A stretch of 64,000 nt of DNA from Kappaphycus alvarezii. Taxonomy: Eukaryota > Rhodophyta > Florideophyceae > Gigartinales > Solieriaceae. Each line of letters opens with the position of its first letter. Within the stretch, counting starts at the first letter, position 1. The stretch spans positions 1,063,001-1,127,000 of the forward strand of contig NADL03000462.1 in assembly GCA_002205965.3 (NCBI GenBank). The letters run 5' to 3'. Of the stretch, positions 20,343-31,318 are shown piece by piece. The notes below the pieces were generated by a model that was not told where the DNA came from, did not search any database, and was given only the letters and a program-made list of their open reading frames with translations. Both the position numbers and the translations under genes were made by a program.

Positions 20343-21619
20343 TAGATTTAGATACGTTCCTTTTTGTTGCGTATGCTGTAACTGAAACTATAATTGCATG
20401 ATCTTCTTCTGCACTTGGTCATTTTTTCGCTCTATTTTCTGTAGTATCTGAATATTTAATTTTATTTGCTATAAATTACGATCGCTTTCAAGTATTTCTT
20501 GATCACAAATGCAATTTGAATGCAAAATAAGTTGGCTCATTTTTCTAGTTTAATTGTTTCCAGCTCTATCCAAGACTTCTACAGGATTAATTCTTATGCT
20601 TCATCGCAAACGTATAGCTTTAGCTATATTCTCTAGGTAAAAGTTATGAAGCCTGGAAACAGGTGACTAATTAACAGCTTCCCTTGAACTATTTCTGTGG
20701 TTTAGTTTATTTGATGATGGAAATGTTTCGTTTACCTATAAAAGATAGGACTTCAGTGAAAAAAATATTACTGAATAAGTTAGGGAATATTACCATTCTT
20801 GAAGTATCCAGAGCTACTGCATCCAACCATAAACAGTTCACAAATCGTTCTTGGAAAACCACAGAATCCATAGACATTTTAATCAGACTTGGTTGGAACA
20901 CATAAATCCCACATAACACTTGATAAATCTTATAGGGAATTTAGATTTTTTTCAAAGGTAGTTTAAAATTTAGTGGAATCTTACTATAGACTACTGCATA
21001 TTTTGTGTGACTAGTGCAAGGTACGGAAAAGGAATTTTTTCAGTTTGAAGTCCATGGGAGAGTCACAAAAAATCCAAAAAGGGTGGCTTTTTTCGGAAAA
21101 TAAAACAGGTCTACAATCAACTAAATCTCATCGCAACGAAGTTTTTTACAGGATTCTGTAGGCCTTCACCAGTGGTAACTATTTCCCCCTCGAATTCGCA
21201 CTGACTTTGTGAAACTAGAATAAGGCGCTATTCTAGGTATTTTCGCAACGGAACAATATCCTCACTCTTATTTTACCGACTATGGTTTCGCTTACTGTTC
21301 TCTTTTGGTTCCACTACTTCAATCTTTTCGATTTCCGCTCTTTCCGAATTCCACTGTTGACGGCTGTACCTCGCTTTCATCTTCTACCTCCCTGAACTAG
21401 AAGACTCCGGATCCTCTACAATGAGTTTTCTTGGAAATAAGTATCTCCCGAACTTTGGTTCCATGGTTTGGATTTTTTTAATTTTCTGTTCACTTCGGAA
21501 TAGAAATAAACCAGACAAAAAGTGCATTAGATTTGTAGGTTAGCAATGAATTTTTCTTCAATTACCCGTGAGCTCGTAATAGGAGTCTCCGGAAATCAGA
21601 ATTTGATGTGGCATCAATT

Positions 21620-21680
21620 CAGTACAGCGTGACAAAAATAATACCGTTTGTCACGGTATTATTTTTTTCACGCTGTACTG
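21620..21680. repeat. 61-bp palindrome, MITE-like Tc1/mariner terminal remnant
   Basis: The two 27-nt arms, CAGTACAGCGTGACAAAAAT + AATACCG and its reverse complement at the right, differ at one position, around a 7-nt centre (TTTGTCA). Read as a transposon remnant, CAGCGTGACAAAAATAAT and its inverse are flanked by TA on both sides, the target duplication of Tc1/mariner elements, whose inverted repeats often start CAGxxxxGACAAAAATAA. A strong RNA or DNA hairpin would form. Confidence 0.7.
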
Positions 21681-21689
21681 ATCGCATGG

Positions 21690-22960
21690 AGCGATTGGGA
21701 TGGAGAGTTAGGTTGTCAGCATGATCCGCATACTGAACCTTAGCCTACCCGATTTGCTTCAGCAAATCTATTGACCGTCATGCTATTCTATTCCAAAGCT
21801 GACTCCCCCATTGACGTCAGTTTCACCCTTTCTGTCCCTCTACCTGCTTCACGAAAGACAGGAAGCGCTTCTAACATTTTGAAAATCTTTCCCACGAAAC
21901 CTGCTGCGGACGGGACAGAATAATTTGACCCAGAGCATTACATAATCCGCAGCTCTCGATATTTTCTGTTTTTCTCTGATCCAATTGTGATCAATCTTTG
22001 GCAACCCTTACCGGATTTGAAAATCACTCTTTCTTCTTCCTACAAAGGATATTTGCGCCTTTGTACAACCGGTATACAACTCATTCAGAAGACGGCCAAA
22101 CAAGCCTCCTCGATTCTGTTTGGCGAAGCGGTAGTCCCAGGATCAAATCAAAATGTTTGGGGCTCGATATTAACCTTGCATAGAATGAGAGGTGCGGAGT
22201 TCGTACTATGTGTAATTTTTGGAATCATAGGTTCCGTCTGTTCCCTTTTTTACGTTTTGGTAGATGCATACTGTTGACATTTCTAAGAAAGCACTCATTA
22301 GCAATGGTTAAAATGACGACTTCCCAGGAAACTGCGGACTTTAAAAGGGAGTTTGCTTCAAATAAATCCACGCTGAAATATGTATACTACGTTTCAGATG
22401 AATTAAAACTCTATTTGCAACAGTCTGGGGACTAAAGCATACAGAATATATTCTTTAACAAATGGAATCATAACCGCTACTTTTCTTATGTGTTTCAACT
22501 TGTACCCAACGGAGTGGTCGTAACATGTTCTATCAACACTCCTGCAGCCATGCATGATTCTACAGTGTCGGAATGGGGTGGAGTATATAGGAATTTGCAG
22601 AGGTTTTTTGATGAGCTCGGTGGACAATTTGTTGCGGGCTCCGTCTTTTCTAAGCATTAGTATCCAATTCTCATCAATACTTCTCAACTTTGTTTAATTT
22701 GAAGAAATGGAACACGAGAATCAATTGCTACATTACGTCAAGCCAAATCAGCAAGAAAAGTTTCAGAATAGGGGATGAGAAAATGTCAAATCAAATTTAT
22801 AAGGCTTAAAGATAGAATTGTTTATGAAGAAAAAAGAGACAGGAAAGAAGCTCCCATATACATGTTGCTTCTATAAATATTGAGATCGAGACTGATAGGG
22901 ATTAACTAGATTCCCCATTCGTATATGCTCTATCTAATCGTCGAGGCAAATCACTCCTTG
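21690..22960. other. unassigned stretch with short frames
   Basis: Frames at 21987-22277 (plus, 96 codons, C-terminal hydrophobic segment FVLCVIFGIIGSVCSLFYVL) and 22403-22687 (minus, 94 codons) have coding-like composition but no family I recognise. Either could be decayed transposon protein. Nothing else is evident. Confidence 0.3.
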
Positions 22961-22973
22961 CGTTAAATTTATA

Positions 22974-24229
22974 CTAAACGATTCGGGGCCAACTTTCTTT
23001 GTTTATATCCATATCTTCAAGCAAGTCACCTGCCTGTGGTCCAATAAATGCAATAATCACGACTTGAATTATACTCTCGCTGCTTTGCCTTTCCTCTGCC
23101 CTAATCTTCCTCTCTTAAGCCCTCTTTTCTTGTCGGACTTTAGGTTCTTGTTCCCTTCTTTCCACTTCTTCCTCCCTTTCCATGACTCGTAGCTTGTACT
23201 CCTCCTCAAGAAGGAGCTTCTAGTGCATCATATACGCTTTAATTGAACCGACAACCTCATCTTCCTCGTTTGTTGGATTTGAATCTACAGAGACCCTATT
23301 CCGCGAAAAGAGGGCGGAAACTAGGAGCATGTGGTGAACTTTAGTCTAATCTTCCATCAGCTTTTGATAGTAAGTGTCTGTTAGGCGTAATTTCATCTTT
23401 GTAATGTAGAACTTTTGCTAGATCCTCTCCAAACTTAATTTCCAGGCTTCTGAATTGTGCTAGACAGTGAAGGATATAGCGCAGTATCTTCATTAAAGTC
23501 CTCTGTGTATTCTTCCCTGGACTCGACCCCATCCCCAATATCAGCTCTATCTGTCATCTGCTTGCGTATTTCTTTCGCTTTTAAAACTTCCAGTTGGGCG
23601 CTTGAGTCTCCAGTGGGTGCTATAATTCGACAAGGTGCGGACATTTTCCTTCTGAATGAGTCTGGTTTTCGATTCTGGATGGGATACCACAGCTCATGTA
23701 ACCTAGAGGCTTTCTCCCATTCATCTTTTGGTAGGGTGAGGTGTTCTTCTATCAACTCCGATAAACTCACAGCTTTTCTGTGGGAGAATCCGTTACCCGG
23801 GCCAACAATCTGCACTCGTTGAGAACATCCTCTCCCTCCTCTTAGGTGCTTAATTGCTCATCCCCTGGCTCGTAACCTGACTTTGCTTCTGATTCTTAGC
23901 TCGGCCGCTGCTAGGCTGGGTCACCGATAATTTCCTTGGTTTCTTCCATCTATTTGAGCTGTGGGAAGGGGGGGTAAGGAAATAAGAGTGGATATATTAC
24001 CACCAATCTTAGTTGTCTTATTCATTTCTGAGAGAAATAATGCCACTTCATTGCCTGTACAGGCATGTTCTCGATTCTCTGCTTCGATTTCAACAGAGGA
24101 TGAATGACATTGTGCTTGTTCAAACTTAACAGGCATCAAATCCGTGTTTCCTAACGTAGTTACTGGTTTTATATCCGAGAAGGAAGTCGGCGGCTCAGAG
24201 AAAGGTAAGAGGAGACGGCGAAGGGTCAC
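22974..24229 (-). pseudogene. DUF6818-like DNA-binding protein, decayed
   Basis: The best part is a 126-codon minus-strand frame (23815 to 23435): GNGFSHRKAVSLSELIEEHL, LPKDEWEKASRLHELWYP, DSFRRKMSA and IAPTGDSSAQ, then EVLKAKEIRKQM. The pattern G-x-x-[FW]-S/T..SLLxLIExxLP, xxEWExVxxxH, S-x-x-R-K, PTGD, V-x-x-AK-x-I is what I recall of the DUF6818 Myb/SANT-like family found in multicopy genes of algae, oomycetes and fungi. Downstream in other frames are LLVSALFSRNRVS and a charged coiled coil (EEEYKLRVMEREEEVERRE), then a stop at 22974. A possible Ser/Pro-rich N-terminus lies at 24229-23921. Stops and frame changes at about 23440, 23220 and 23115 break it. The family name is from memory. Confidence 0.5.
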
Positions 24230-25690
24230 TAAGCGAAGAGATGATAATCAGTTGTGTTGGACCTCAGGTGTGAGTGGAGTTAAGGGTGATGAAGAGAGGT
24301 AAGAGTGTATTCAACTGAAGGGTGGTGTTATATGAGGAGGAGGTGGATTGAGAAGTGTGAGGGAGGCGGAAGACGAAGTGAGAAAGGGGTGACTTAGAGA
24401 TGAGAGGGGAGGATATGGCGATATGAGAAGGAGAGTGACGGGGAAGCGAGAGCTGCAAGAGTCTCTCGAAGCCAGAGAAATTGACGGCAGGGAGTCGTCA
24501 AATACAACTAGATGAAGTAGTAATACAGACTCCGTGGGTCTGTGGGTTTAAATCGGCGGTCGATAGCTTCATCCGGAGGTCAAGGCCTCTATTTAGATGT
24601 TAATGAGTTGCAAGAGACTTTCAAGGCCAGCAGGGAATCAGATCCCAATCCAGCGAAAAATTCTCTTCTTTATGAGTGTTTTACGTGTTCAGAGCGCCAT
24701 TAGGATATCAGAAAATTGCTACGATCCGTTTTTTTTTTGCAGAGGGGTCCGCCTGAGAGCTAGAGGCCATTTTGTACGTAGCAAAAGCGCCTTTTTGTGT
24801 TTTTATTGCAAATATCTACGTGGTATTTTTCAATTTGTGATTTCTGGAGCCTTCCAATATGCGATGCTACTAGTTCTGGAGAACGGGGCCCTGAGGTAGC
24901 GTTATTGCCGTCAGGTAGCACTAATTATGACTGTGATGAAGTCGTACAGTTACCGCTCACTGAGAACTGCTGTAACACGGATTTACTGTCGGGTAACTAT
25001 TCACCTTTGGAACTCTTTGGGCTTCGAAGACGGTTCTGTATGATATTTCTCGCACCGAGAGACAGCAGGGAGTGGGGAGGTGTGACGTTCTGAGATGGTG
25101 CAGGATGTTCCATGGTGTTGGCAATTAGTAGGAAGCGCTAGCGACAGGGGCGGGGGCTTCCGACGCAGTGTGGTCTGCAGGCTTGATGTCCACCATGGCC
25201 AATGGGGAGGCGATTGCGGGATGGAGGACGGGGCGGGGGGGGGCAGCGATCCATGGGGCCGGACGGGGGCCGTCTTGGAGGTCGGGGGTAGAAACTATCG
25301 TAATTTCCACTCAAGTGCCTTCCATGGTGGCGGGATTGACAGGGTGGAGGGGCGCTGTTTCTTAATTTTCGCCCAAGGTTGGGCGGAGATTGTGCGAAAG
25401 AGCGGGGATTGTGGCTAGAGTCAAAGTCGCGTGTGGTGCTGGCGGTGAGAACGGGCGAGTGGGGAGCTCGGGTGGGTTTCGGGAGAGGAAGGGAATGAAC
25501 GAAGGTTGATCTCGACAAAGGAAGAAATGCAATGGCTACCGAGGCGAGCACACCACTTGTGTGCAAAGCACAGCACAGTACTGTTATACAGAAAGGGTGT
25601 GCGAAAGTGCCAGCGCAGCAAGCAAACGTTTTGCTGTGCCAGCGCAGCACCTCTGACAGCTCAGCAGGAATGCGTAGATATTTTATGATA
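24230..25690. other. GC-rich and purine-skewed island, possible host gene remnant
   Basis: 24230-24460 is strongly G+A on the plus strand. 25090-25500 is G-rich with many GGG runs. The minus strand of 25125-25650 reads as Pro/Ser/Arg-rich frames; one of 170 codons (25650-25138) overlaps another ending PVASASY at 25125. Neither has a domain I know. GC-rich islands elsewhere in the window hold the host genes, so a degenerate or low-complexity gene is possible. No start, intron or terminator can be defended. Confidence 0.3.
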
Positions 25691-25806
25691 TTAATCTAGT
25701 ACCAAATGCTACTGTAACCATTAGATTTAATTTTTATGGTGGGCTAGTTCTACACTGCACTGTAGTGTACTTCCAAATACATTAAAGACGGGCTACAAAA
25801 AAAGTC

Positions 25807-25813
25807 TATATAA
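25807..25813 (+). promoter_or_regulatory. TATA box in the putative 5' LTR of element C
   Basis: TATATAA within TCTATATAAGTGC, about 420 bp before the gag ATG, in the place expected for the U3 promoter of an LTR. The call is by sequence and position only. Confidence 0.4.
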
Positions 25814-26229
25814 GTGCTTGCGTACCGAGTAGCGGAGCAAGTCCAAGAAAAGAATCATCAGCCATTAGACAGAAGAAGTAAACACTTGTTCTTGCCGCAA
25901 TAAGGGGAAGCCAACCCGTCGAGCACAACGGTCATTAGTTGTGTCAGACTTTGTAAGCTCGGCCTGTAGGACTTACGGTAGACTTCCACCAGCAACCTTG
26001 CTGTGCTACACGTGTCATACCTTTTGGGCTGTGATACTACATTCGCGAATTATCCTCACAGTGTCCCCAGTCTTATTCCACACTTTGTTCTTACAACCAC
26101 ATACTACTTCACTGAACAAAAGCCTGAATATTCTTTCGTCAACCGTGAACCAGAGTATTATTGCTCACACACCAAATTTCTGTTGGAAACAAGTCAGAAC
26201 CCATCCTAATTTCTAGTTCAGTGATCAAC

Positions 26230-27824
26230 ATGGATCAAGGAAGCACTGCCGATATATCGGACTTGTTTTTGTCTGAGATAGCACTGGAAAATGTCTCTCA
26301 AGAGGTTTAGGGTTCATCAACTCAATTCGAATGCTCGAGAATCGTGTCTCCGTTTGGTCTATGACTGGACCTTAAGTGGTCGATAAGGTTGCCGACTTTT
26401 TCCACCGCTGTATTGTTCCTCCTGCTATACAAGCTCTGCCTATTGCTTATAAAGCACTTGTGACTGGTTGAATGACGTGGAGCAAATATGACGCCGCATA
26501 GTTCCCGTCGTGTTATCCGCCAGCTAGCCGCTAATCTCTATACCGAAGACGAAGACAAGTTAGCTGCAGAAGAAATAACAAAGGACATAATGAAATCAGG
26601 TCGTCGTACAACCCGAAGAGGCCAGGAGCAATCAGCCACGAAGATGGACAATCTCTTCTACATCCGTCCCTACGCATCAGGACAAATTGGCGTACTACAT
26701 CGGCTCTAGATTCCGTGACAAGGACCAAAAGTTCTCGGGAGACCTTGGTGAGTCATGGGTGGAATATGTTGCCGAGTACCAAGTCGCTCGTGACTATGGT
26801 CTCAGCGCTGCGCAGAAGAAGCAATACCTTCATAACCTTCTACGTGGTGATGCTAAGAGATTTTACCTGGATCGAATCGATAACGAAGTTAATTCGTTTA
26901 CTGAGGCCATAAACCTCATTGGTAATGAATAAACTCCGTGGTTCGTCAAAATCGAGTGAAGAACTATCTCGGTGGACTTAGGTTATCTAAGTATACTTCT
27001 GAAGGCCTTGATGAGCTTGCAGCACTTGAAAAACTGTACAAGCTGATAACAAAGCTTTCACCGCAAGTGCCTTTTCGCACAGGAGTGAGGCACACAAGAT
27101 TGAATTTCTTCGTAATGCTACCGTCGGTTATGCATGGGCAACGGAGCCGTTAAGTCGCGTCGCTACCCATGGACTCTCATTTCAGCAACTCTATGGAGAA
27201 CTTGAAGCAGCCTTGCATCTCTCTAGGGAAGCCAAATTGGCAAACATGAGAGATAAAGTTGCAATTAGGTCACGTACTACTTCAGATGAGGACGAAAAGG
27301 TCCCTGGGATACTCTATCAAGGACCTGGTCGCTACGCAAACCGACATCGTGGTGTCGGTGATACACGTAGTTACGGCCGTAGGAAGGATCCATCTGGACC
27401 ACTTTCGGTCATGGGATGCTTCAATTGTGATTCCCCTGATCATATGCTAAGTTCATGTCCGCATAAGATTGACCTTGCTAAAGCCGCTCGTCGAAAAATG
27501 GAGTACATGTCGAAGAGAAATGGAAACACCCGAAATGCTCAGGTTGTATTGTTTGAATTATGTCAACAGCTCGACTCTGTAAATGAAGCAAAAGAGGAAA
27601 TGAGTCAAGAAGTACCAGATGAAACAGATGTACATTTTAACGATGAAGTTGACGAAGAAAAAACAGACTTTGATCTCTTCGATGCACTTGTTAATTATGT
27701 CGGAGACACAAATGATGAAAAATCTGTAGCTGACGCTACAATCAACCTTACTTCTCCTTCGGCCCCAAAGGCATTGAAAGGTTCAATGGAGCCTGTTTGG
27801 ATACTGGAGCTCAGAGATCCGTAG
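26230..27824 (+). pseudogene. element C gag with zinc knuckle
   Basis: An ATG at 26230 opens MDQGSTADISDLFL and stops at about 26308 (TAG). The capsid part follows in pieces: FRDKDQKFSGDLGESW and EYVAEYQVARDYGL, then QKKQYLHNLLRGDAKRFYL (26690-26930), YLGGLRLSKYTSEG (26960-27000), and a 203-codon frame from 27213. The last contains the perfect CX2CX4HX4C knuckle CFNCDSPDHMLSSC (about 27418-27460) and an acidic tail. At least three frame changes separate the pieces. The role would be particle assembly and RNA binding. Confidence 0.75.
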
Positions 27825-28843
27825 TAGGGAAGAGTCAAGCTGAGGCATACTACCGCCTCATGGGAATCCCTCTAGCTCTCATACCGTCAGCAGCAAAGGT
27901 CTACAAATTTGGAGCAAACAGGAAGGAAAGCATCGGAAAAGCAAAGTTTCGAATCCCATATGGCGACAACCGTCACATGAAGATCGTTCTGGATGTTGTA
28001 GATATTGAAATACCGCTTCTTTTAGGACTCGACGTACTTGATAAGTACAAGCTTCTAGTAGACACCGTGGACAATCGTATCAGATGCAAAGATCCTGTCT
28101 GGAGCGCACCTCTCAGTCGAAAGCTGGGCCATGCCTACTATGAATGGAACTACGAAGTTATGTATACAGAGCCCGAATTGAAAAGGATCCACCGACACTT
28201 TTATCACCCGCATCCGCTGAGAATATAAAAAATGATGGAGCAGGCCAAGGATCCTCAAGCGACACCAGAGACACTTAAGGCACTCGAAAAAGTTACTGAA
28301 TCTTGTGATGTTTGTCAAAGGATTTCGAAACAACCTGGTCGTTTCCGCGTCGCACTGCCAAGCGAAGACGTAGTCTTTAACCGAACTGTGCTTATGGATC
28401 TTATGTACTTGGAAAGCATGCCCGTACTACACATGGTTTGCAAGGATACGTTGTTCAGTGCTGCAGTATTCCTCGATGGAGAGTCGGCAAACAACGTATG
28501 GACAGCTTACGTCCGTCAATGGGTTACAAAGTACGTCGGTTACTCGAAAGAAATTCACACTGATCGTGGACCGCAATTCGATAGTGACCGGTGGCGTCAC
28601 TTGCTGCAAGCGAGTGGGATAAAACGCTTGGACTCAGGTATCGAAAGCCATAATGCTATTGGCGTCGGTGAAAAGTACCATGACTTCCTCCGACGAATTT
28701 ATCGTAAGGTACGAATGGAGCACCCAAAGATTTCGAAAGATGACTGTCTTTCTCTTTCTGTTCATGCCATGAACAACACTGCCGGACCAGATATTTTTCT
28801 CCCACTCTTCTCGTGTTTGGAATCGTTCCACAATTTCCGCTAG
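27797..28843 (+). pseudogene. element C protease and integrase
   Basis: One frame runs through 27797-28843 with a single in-frame TAA at 28226-28228. MDTGAQRSVVG is the aspartic protease active site, and IPLLLGLDVLDKYKL the second protease block. ELKRIHRHFYHPHPLRI gives the HHCC histidines and CDVCQR the cysteines. The integrase core shows Asp in VLMDLMYLE, Asp in IHTDRGPQFDS and Glu in GVGEKYHDFLRR, so all three catalytic residues are present. The C-terminal region switches frame at about 28810. This is the best-preserved protease-integrase in the window. Confidence 0.85.
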
Positions 28844-30640
28844 GATTCTCAGATCTTCCCGAGCAGCGTGAGCGAATGAAAGCATTACAAAATGCTCGCT
28901 CTGAAATGTCTAAGGCTGTTGCTTCTGCCCGCATCCGCACTGCTCTTAATCGTAACGTCCCTATTGCATCAGACCGCGAGATTAAAATTGGATCTCAAGT
29001 ACTCTTCTATCGCGAAAAGTTGAAAGCATGGAAGGCCCATACAAGGTTGTTGCAGGAGATGAAAAAAATCTTTGGATCAGTATCAATAACGAACTTAAAA
29101 GGGTTTCGATTGACAGAGTCCGTGAGTATATAACGGATCCGGATCACCAGAAAGGACAGGAAAAATTGTCTGATAATGAGCGTGACGAAATAGATACCGT
29201 CTTTGACCGAGTATTCTCGGGCGAAACATTTCTTGCAACCGTTCAAGAAAGAATGGCTGAAGTTCGGCTCAAAACAGAGGGAACAACTGATGTCTTCGAG
29301 ACTCCAAGCCTAACGTATATCATGGAGAAAATTCCTACTGCTGACAAAAGATCTAACTCCGCAGCATTTGAAATAGCCAAATGCGACGAGATTCGGGGTC
29401 TTTCTGATCGCAAAGTCTGGGAAGTCGTTAATATTTCGTCTCTTCCCCCGAAGGCAAACTTTATCCGTGGAAGATTTGAACTTACGCTAAAGAATCCAGG
29501 TACCGACCGTCAGAAGGCCAAAGCACGTTTCGTTGGACAAGGCTACAAAGATGACATGAAATAGTTTATAGTGCATAGCTGCCCAACGCTACGCCAAGGC
29601 TCCACCAAAATAATCCTTTCAGTATCTGCCATTCTTAATTACCGCCTCGCAATGATTGATTTCGTTCAAGCTTACCCCAAGCGAAAGAAAAGCTAAGTCG
29701 TGATATATATCTTAAGATCCGTGAGGCGATCGAAAGTTTTTCAACATCTGGGGAGATCAAGTACTGAAGCTGAAAAAGCTTCTTTATGGTATATGTCATT
29801 CTGGCGACTACTGGGGCTCTACTCTCGAATTATTCATCAAGAACGAGCTAGGAATGCTACCACTCGACGGAGATCCATCCCTTTACATGAAAAAAGGTAC
29901 CGAGGGTACCGGTGGACTTCTTGGAGCCTATGTCGATGATAATTTGTTTGCTGGAAATGAAAATTTTGGTAAGCTCATTGAACTCACAGCTCAGCTCGTT
30001 CGTTTGAGTCAAAACCGGTCGAGTATGAGAATCTTGAGTTCTTCTGCATCCATATTGAAACTGAATAATCGATTGATGGTCAGCGAACTTTCTACGCCCA
30101 TCAACCAGACTATCTTACCAAGCTCAGAACAATACCAAAGGATTCTACCTTTGAACTCTTTCGTTCCGTCCGAGCCGCATTCAGTTGGCTATCGCACACT
30201 CGTCCAGACATATGCTGTGCAGTCAATCGCGCAGCACAAGTAACCATTGAAAGTTTCGGAAAGAAGGCTCATAGAGAGCTTAATACTTCCATAAGCTATG
30301 TGAAAGATACGAAAGACATCCGTCTCAAATATCCCCCGCTCAATTTCAACACTCTTCATATTCGTGCTTATGCAGATGCATCGTTTGCGACAAACAAAGA
30401 TCTCACTTCGCAGTTAGGATTCATTATTTTGCTTTGTGATGACGCAGACCGCTGCCATGTTTTGAACTATAGCAGCCGCAAGTCTCTTCGCGTCGTTCGG
30501 TCTATCATGGCTGGAGAAGTGTACGCATTCTCCGCTGCATTTGATGTCGCTTTCATATTGAAACACGATTTGGAACGAATCTTACGCCGTACGATACCTC
30601 TGAAAATGTTCACAGACTCGAAGCAAATTTACAGTAAGCA
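28813..30640 (+). pseudogene. element C integrase tail, reverse transcriptase and partial RNase H
   Basis: 28813-29050 carries PLGFSDLPEQRERM and SQVLFYREK, the copia integrase C-terminus. 29028-29564 leads into RT with ANFIRGRFELTLKN and KARFVGQGYKDDMK, ending in TAG. The RT palm is scattered: SVSAILNYRLAMIDFVQAY (first Asp) and GAYVDDNLFAGN at 29923-29957 (second motif, canonical YVDD). RNase H at 30300-30633 has IRAYADASFATN, SIMAGEVYAFSAAFD and MFTDSKQI. The frame then leaves element sequence at the repeat starting 30630, so the last RNase H motif is lost. Confidence 0.8.
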
Positions 30641-30822
30641 AACTAAGCACACTACTGTACGGACAAATCTCAGCCACAGCCGCTCAGGTGTCTGTTATAT
30701 AGGTAGCACCCGAGTCGGTTGTACAACGCTCAGGAGGCAGCGTCACCTATCGAACCCTCCCTACACCTAAACCTACTCTTCCCTACTGTCTTCACTACAC
30801 AATCCCCCTTTCTCTCCCATCA
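30630..30822 (+). repeat. direct repeat, copy 1 (~190 bp)
   Basis: Begins TACAGTAAGCA and ends TCTCTCCCATCA. It matches 31287-31472 with a few small differences, including a 7-nt longer stretch here (TGTTATATAGGTAGCACC against TACGTAGCACC). It terminates the RNase H frame of element C. Between the copies are 464 bp of unrelated GC-rich sequence. Confidence 0.85.
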
Positions 30823-31286
30823 TGGTACTCATATGGAGGGGATTTTGAGACGACGATACCGCCGGATTCCTTCGTCTCTACACGCTCAATGGATAGGCCA
30901 GTCGCGGAGGCTTTGTCTGACCCGGATTGACACTGAGCTTCGAGGCGAGGGCGGTGCGCGGGAGGTGATGGAAGCTTATGAGGGTAAAAGACCTCAAGAA
31001 TTGGTGGCTTGGTGCTTTGGTGCTTGGTTGTAGGTGCGTCGGGGGTGTGCAGGTGCGTCGGGGGGGATGTGCAAGGGTCGGCCGATCTCTACCCTGAGCT
31101 GGCCGAGCTCACTGTTTACTGCACTCGGGCTGCAGTTAAAGGACGGGGTGGTGTTGATGGCAGTGGCTGGAAGGCGATTTTTATGCGTTTGTAGTACTAT
31201 CTATGACGACTTTTTAGGGTAACGTACTGTACTTCTATCTTTTTACCTACTAGTTTTAATCATTTTTTAGGTCGAGTACAGTAGTG
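30823..31286. other. GC-rich spacer between the direct repeats
   Basis: 464 bp with several short plus-strand frames of low complexity, including a tandem GGTGCGTCGGGGG at about 31033-31066. No recognised domain. If the flanking repeats are LTRs, this would be the interior of a very small non-autonomous element, but it has no evident primer site. Confidence 0.35.
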
Positions 31287-31318
31287 TACAGTAAGCACAC
31301 TAAGCACACTACTGTACT
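31275..31318. repeat. perfect 13-bp inverted repeat at the edge of repeat copy 2
   Basis: AGTACAGTAGTGT (31275-31287) and its exact reverse complement ACACTACTGTACT (31306-31318) surround an 18-nt loop. The left arm lies just outside the direct repeat and the right arm just inside it; copy 1 at 30630 lacks the left arm. Confidence 0.8.

Larger units (their letters stand above)
16200..20930 (-). mobile_element. Ty3/gypsy LTR retrotransposon, heavily decayed
   Basis: Read on the minus strand, pieces of gag (about 20342-20109), RT (about 18620-18220), RNase H (about 17560-17310) and integrase (about 17110-16300) occur in the gypsy order, with integrase last, unlike copia. None is an intact frame; stops and frame changes are frequent and base composition is AT-rich, consistent with long decay. 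No LTR pair was found. The LINE-derived unit at 18766-19225 is inserted between gag and RT, where protease is expected. Confidence 0.7.
25740..30640 (+). mobile_element. Ty1/copia retrotransposon C, degenerate, 3'-truncated
   Basis: Gag (from ATG 26230), CCHC knuckle, protease, integrase, RT and RNase H occur in copia order on the plus strand. The 480 bp before gag contain a TATA box and are probably the 5' LTR plus leader, but no second LTR exists in the window to confirm the ends. RNase H stops after FTDSKQI at about 30633, where a different repeat begins, so the 3' LTR was lost. There are many frameshifts and stops. It is a different lineage from B: it has YVDD, a normal DTGA protease and no Tudor-like insert. 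Confidence 0.82.

Noticed and set aside
24530..24590. Possible tRNA-like sequence around GGGTTTAAATCGGCGGTCG
   Set aside because: No cloverleaf with acceptor and anticodon arms could be formed; the T-loop consensus GGTTCRANYCC is absent.
25095..25418. Plus-strand 107-codon Gly-rich frame in the GC-rich island
   Set aside because: It starts without context, consists of low-complexity Gly/Trp/Arg from G-runs, and competes with equally long minus-strand frames.
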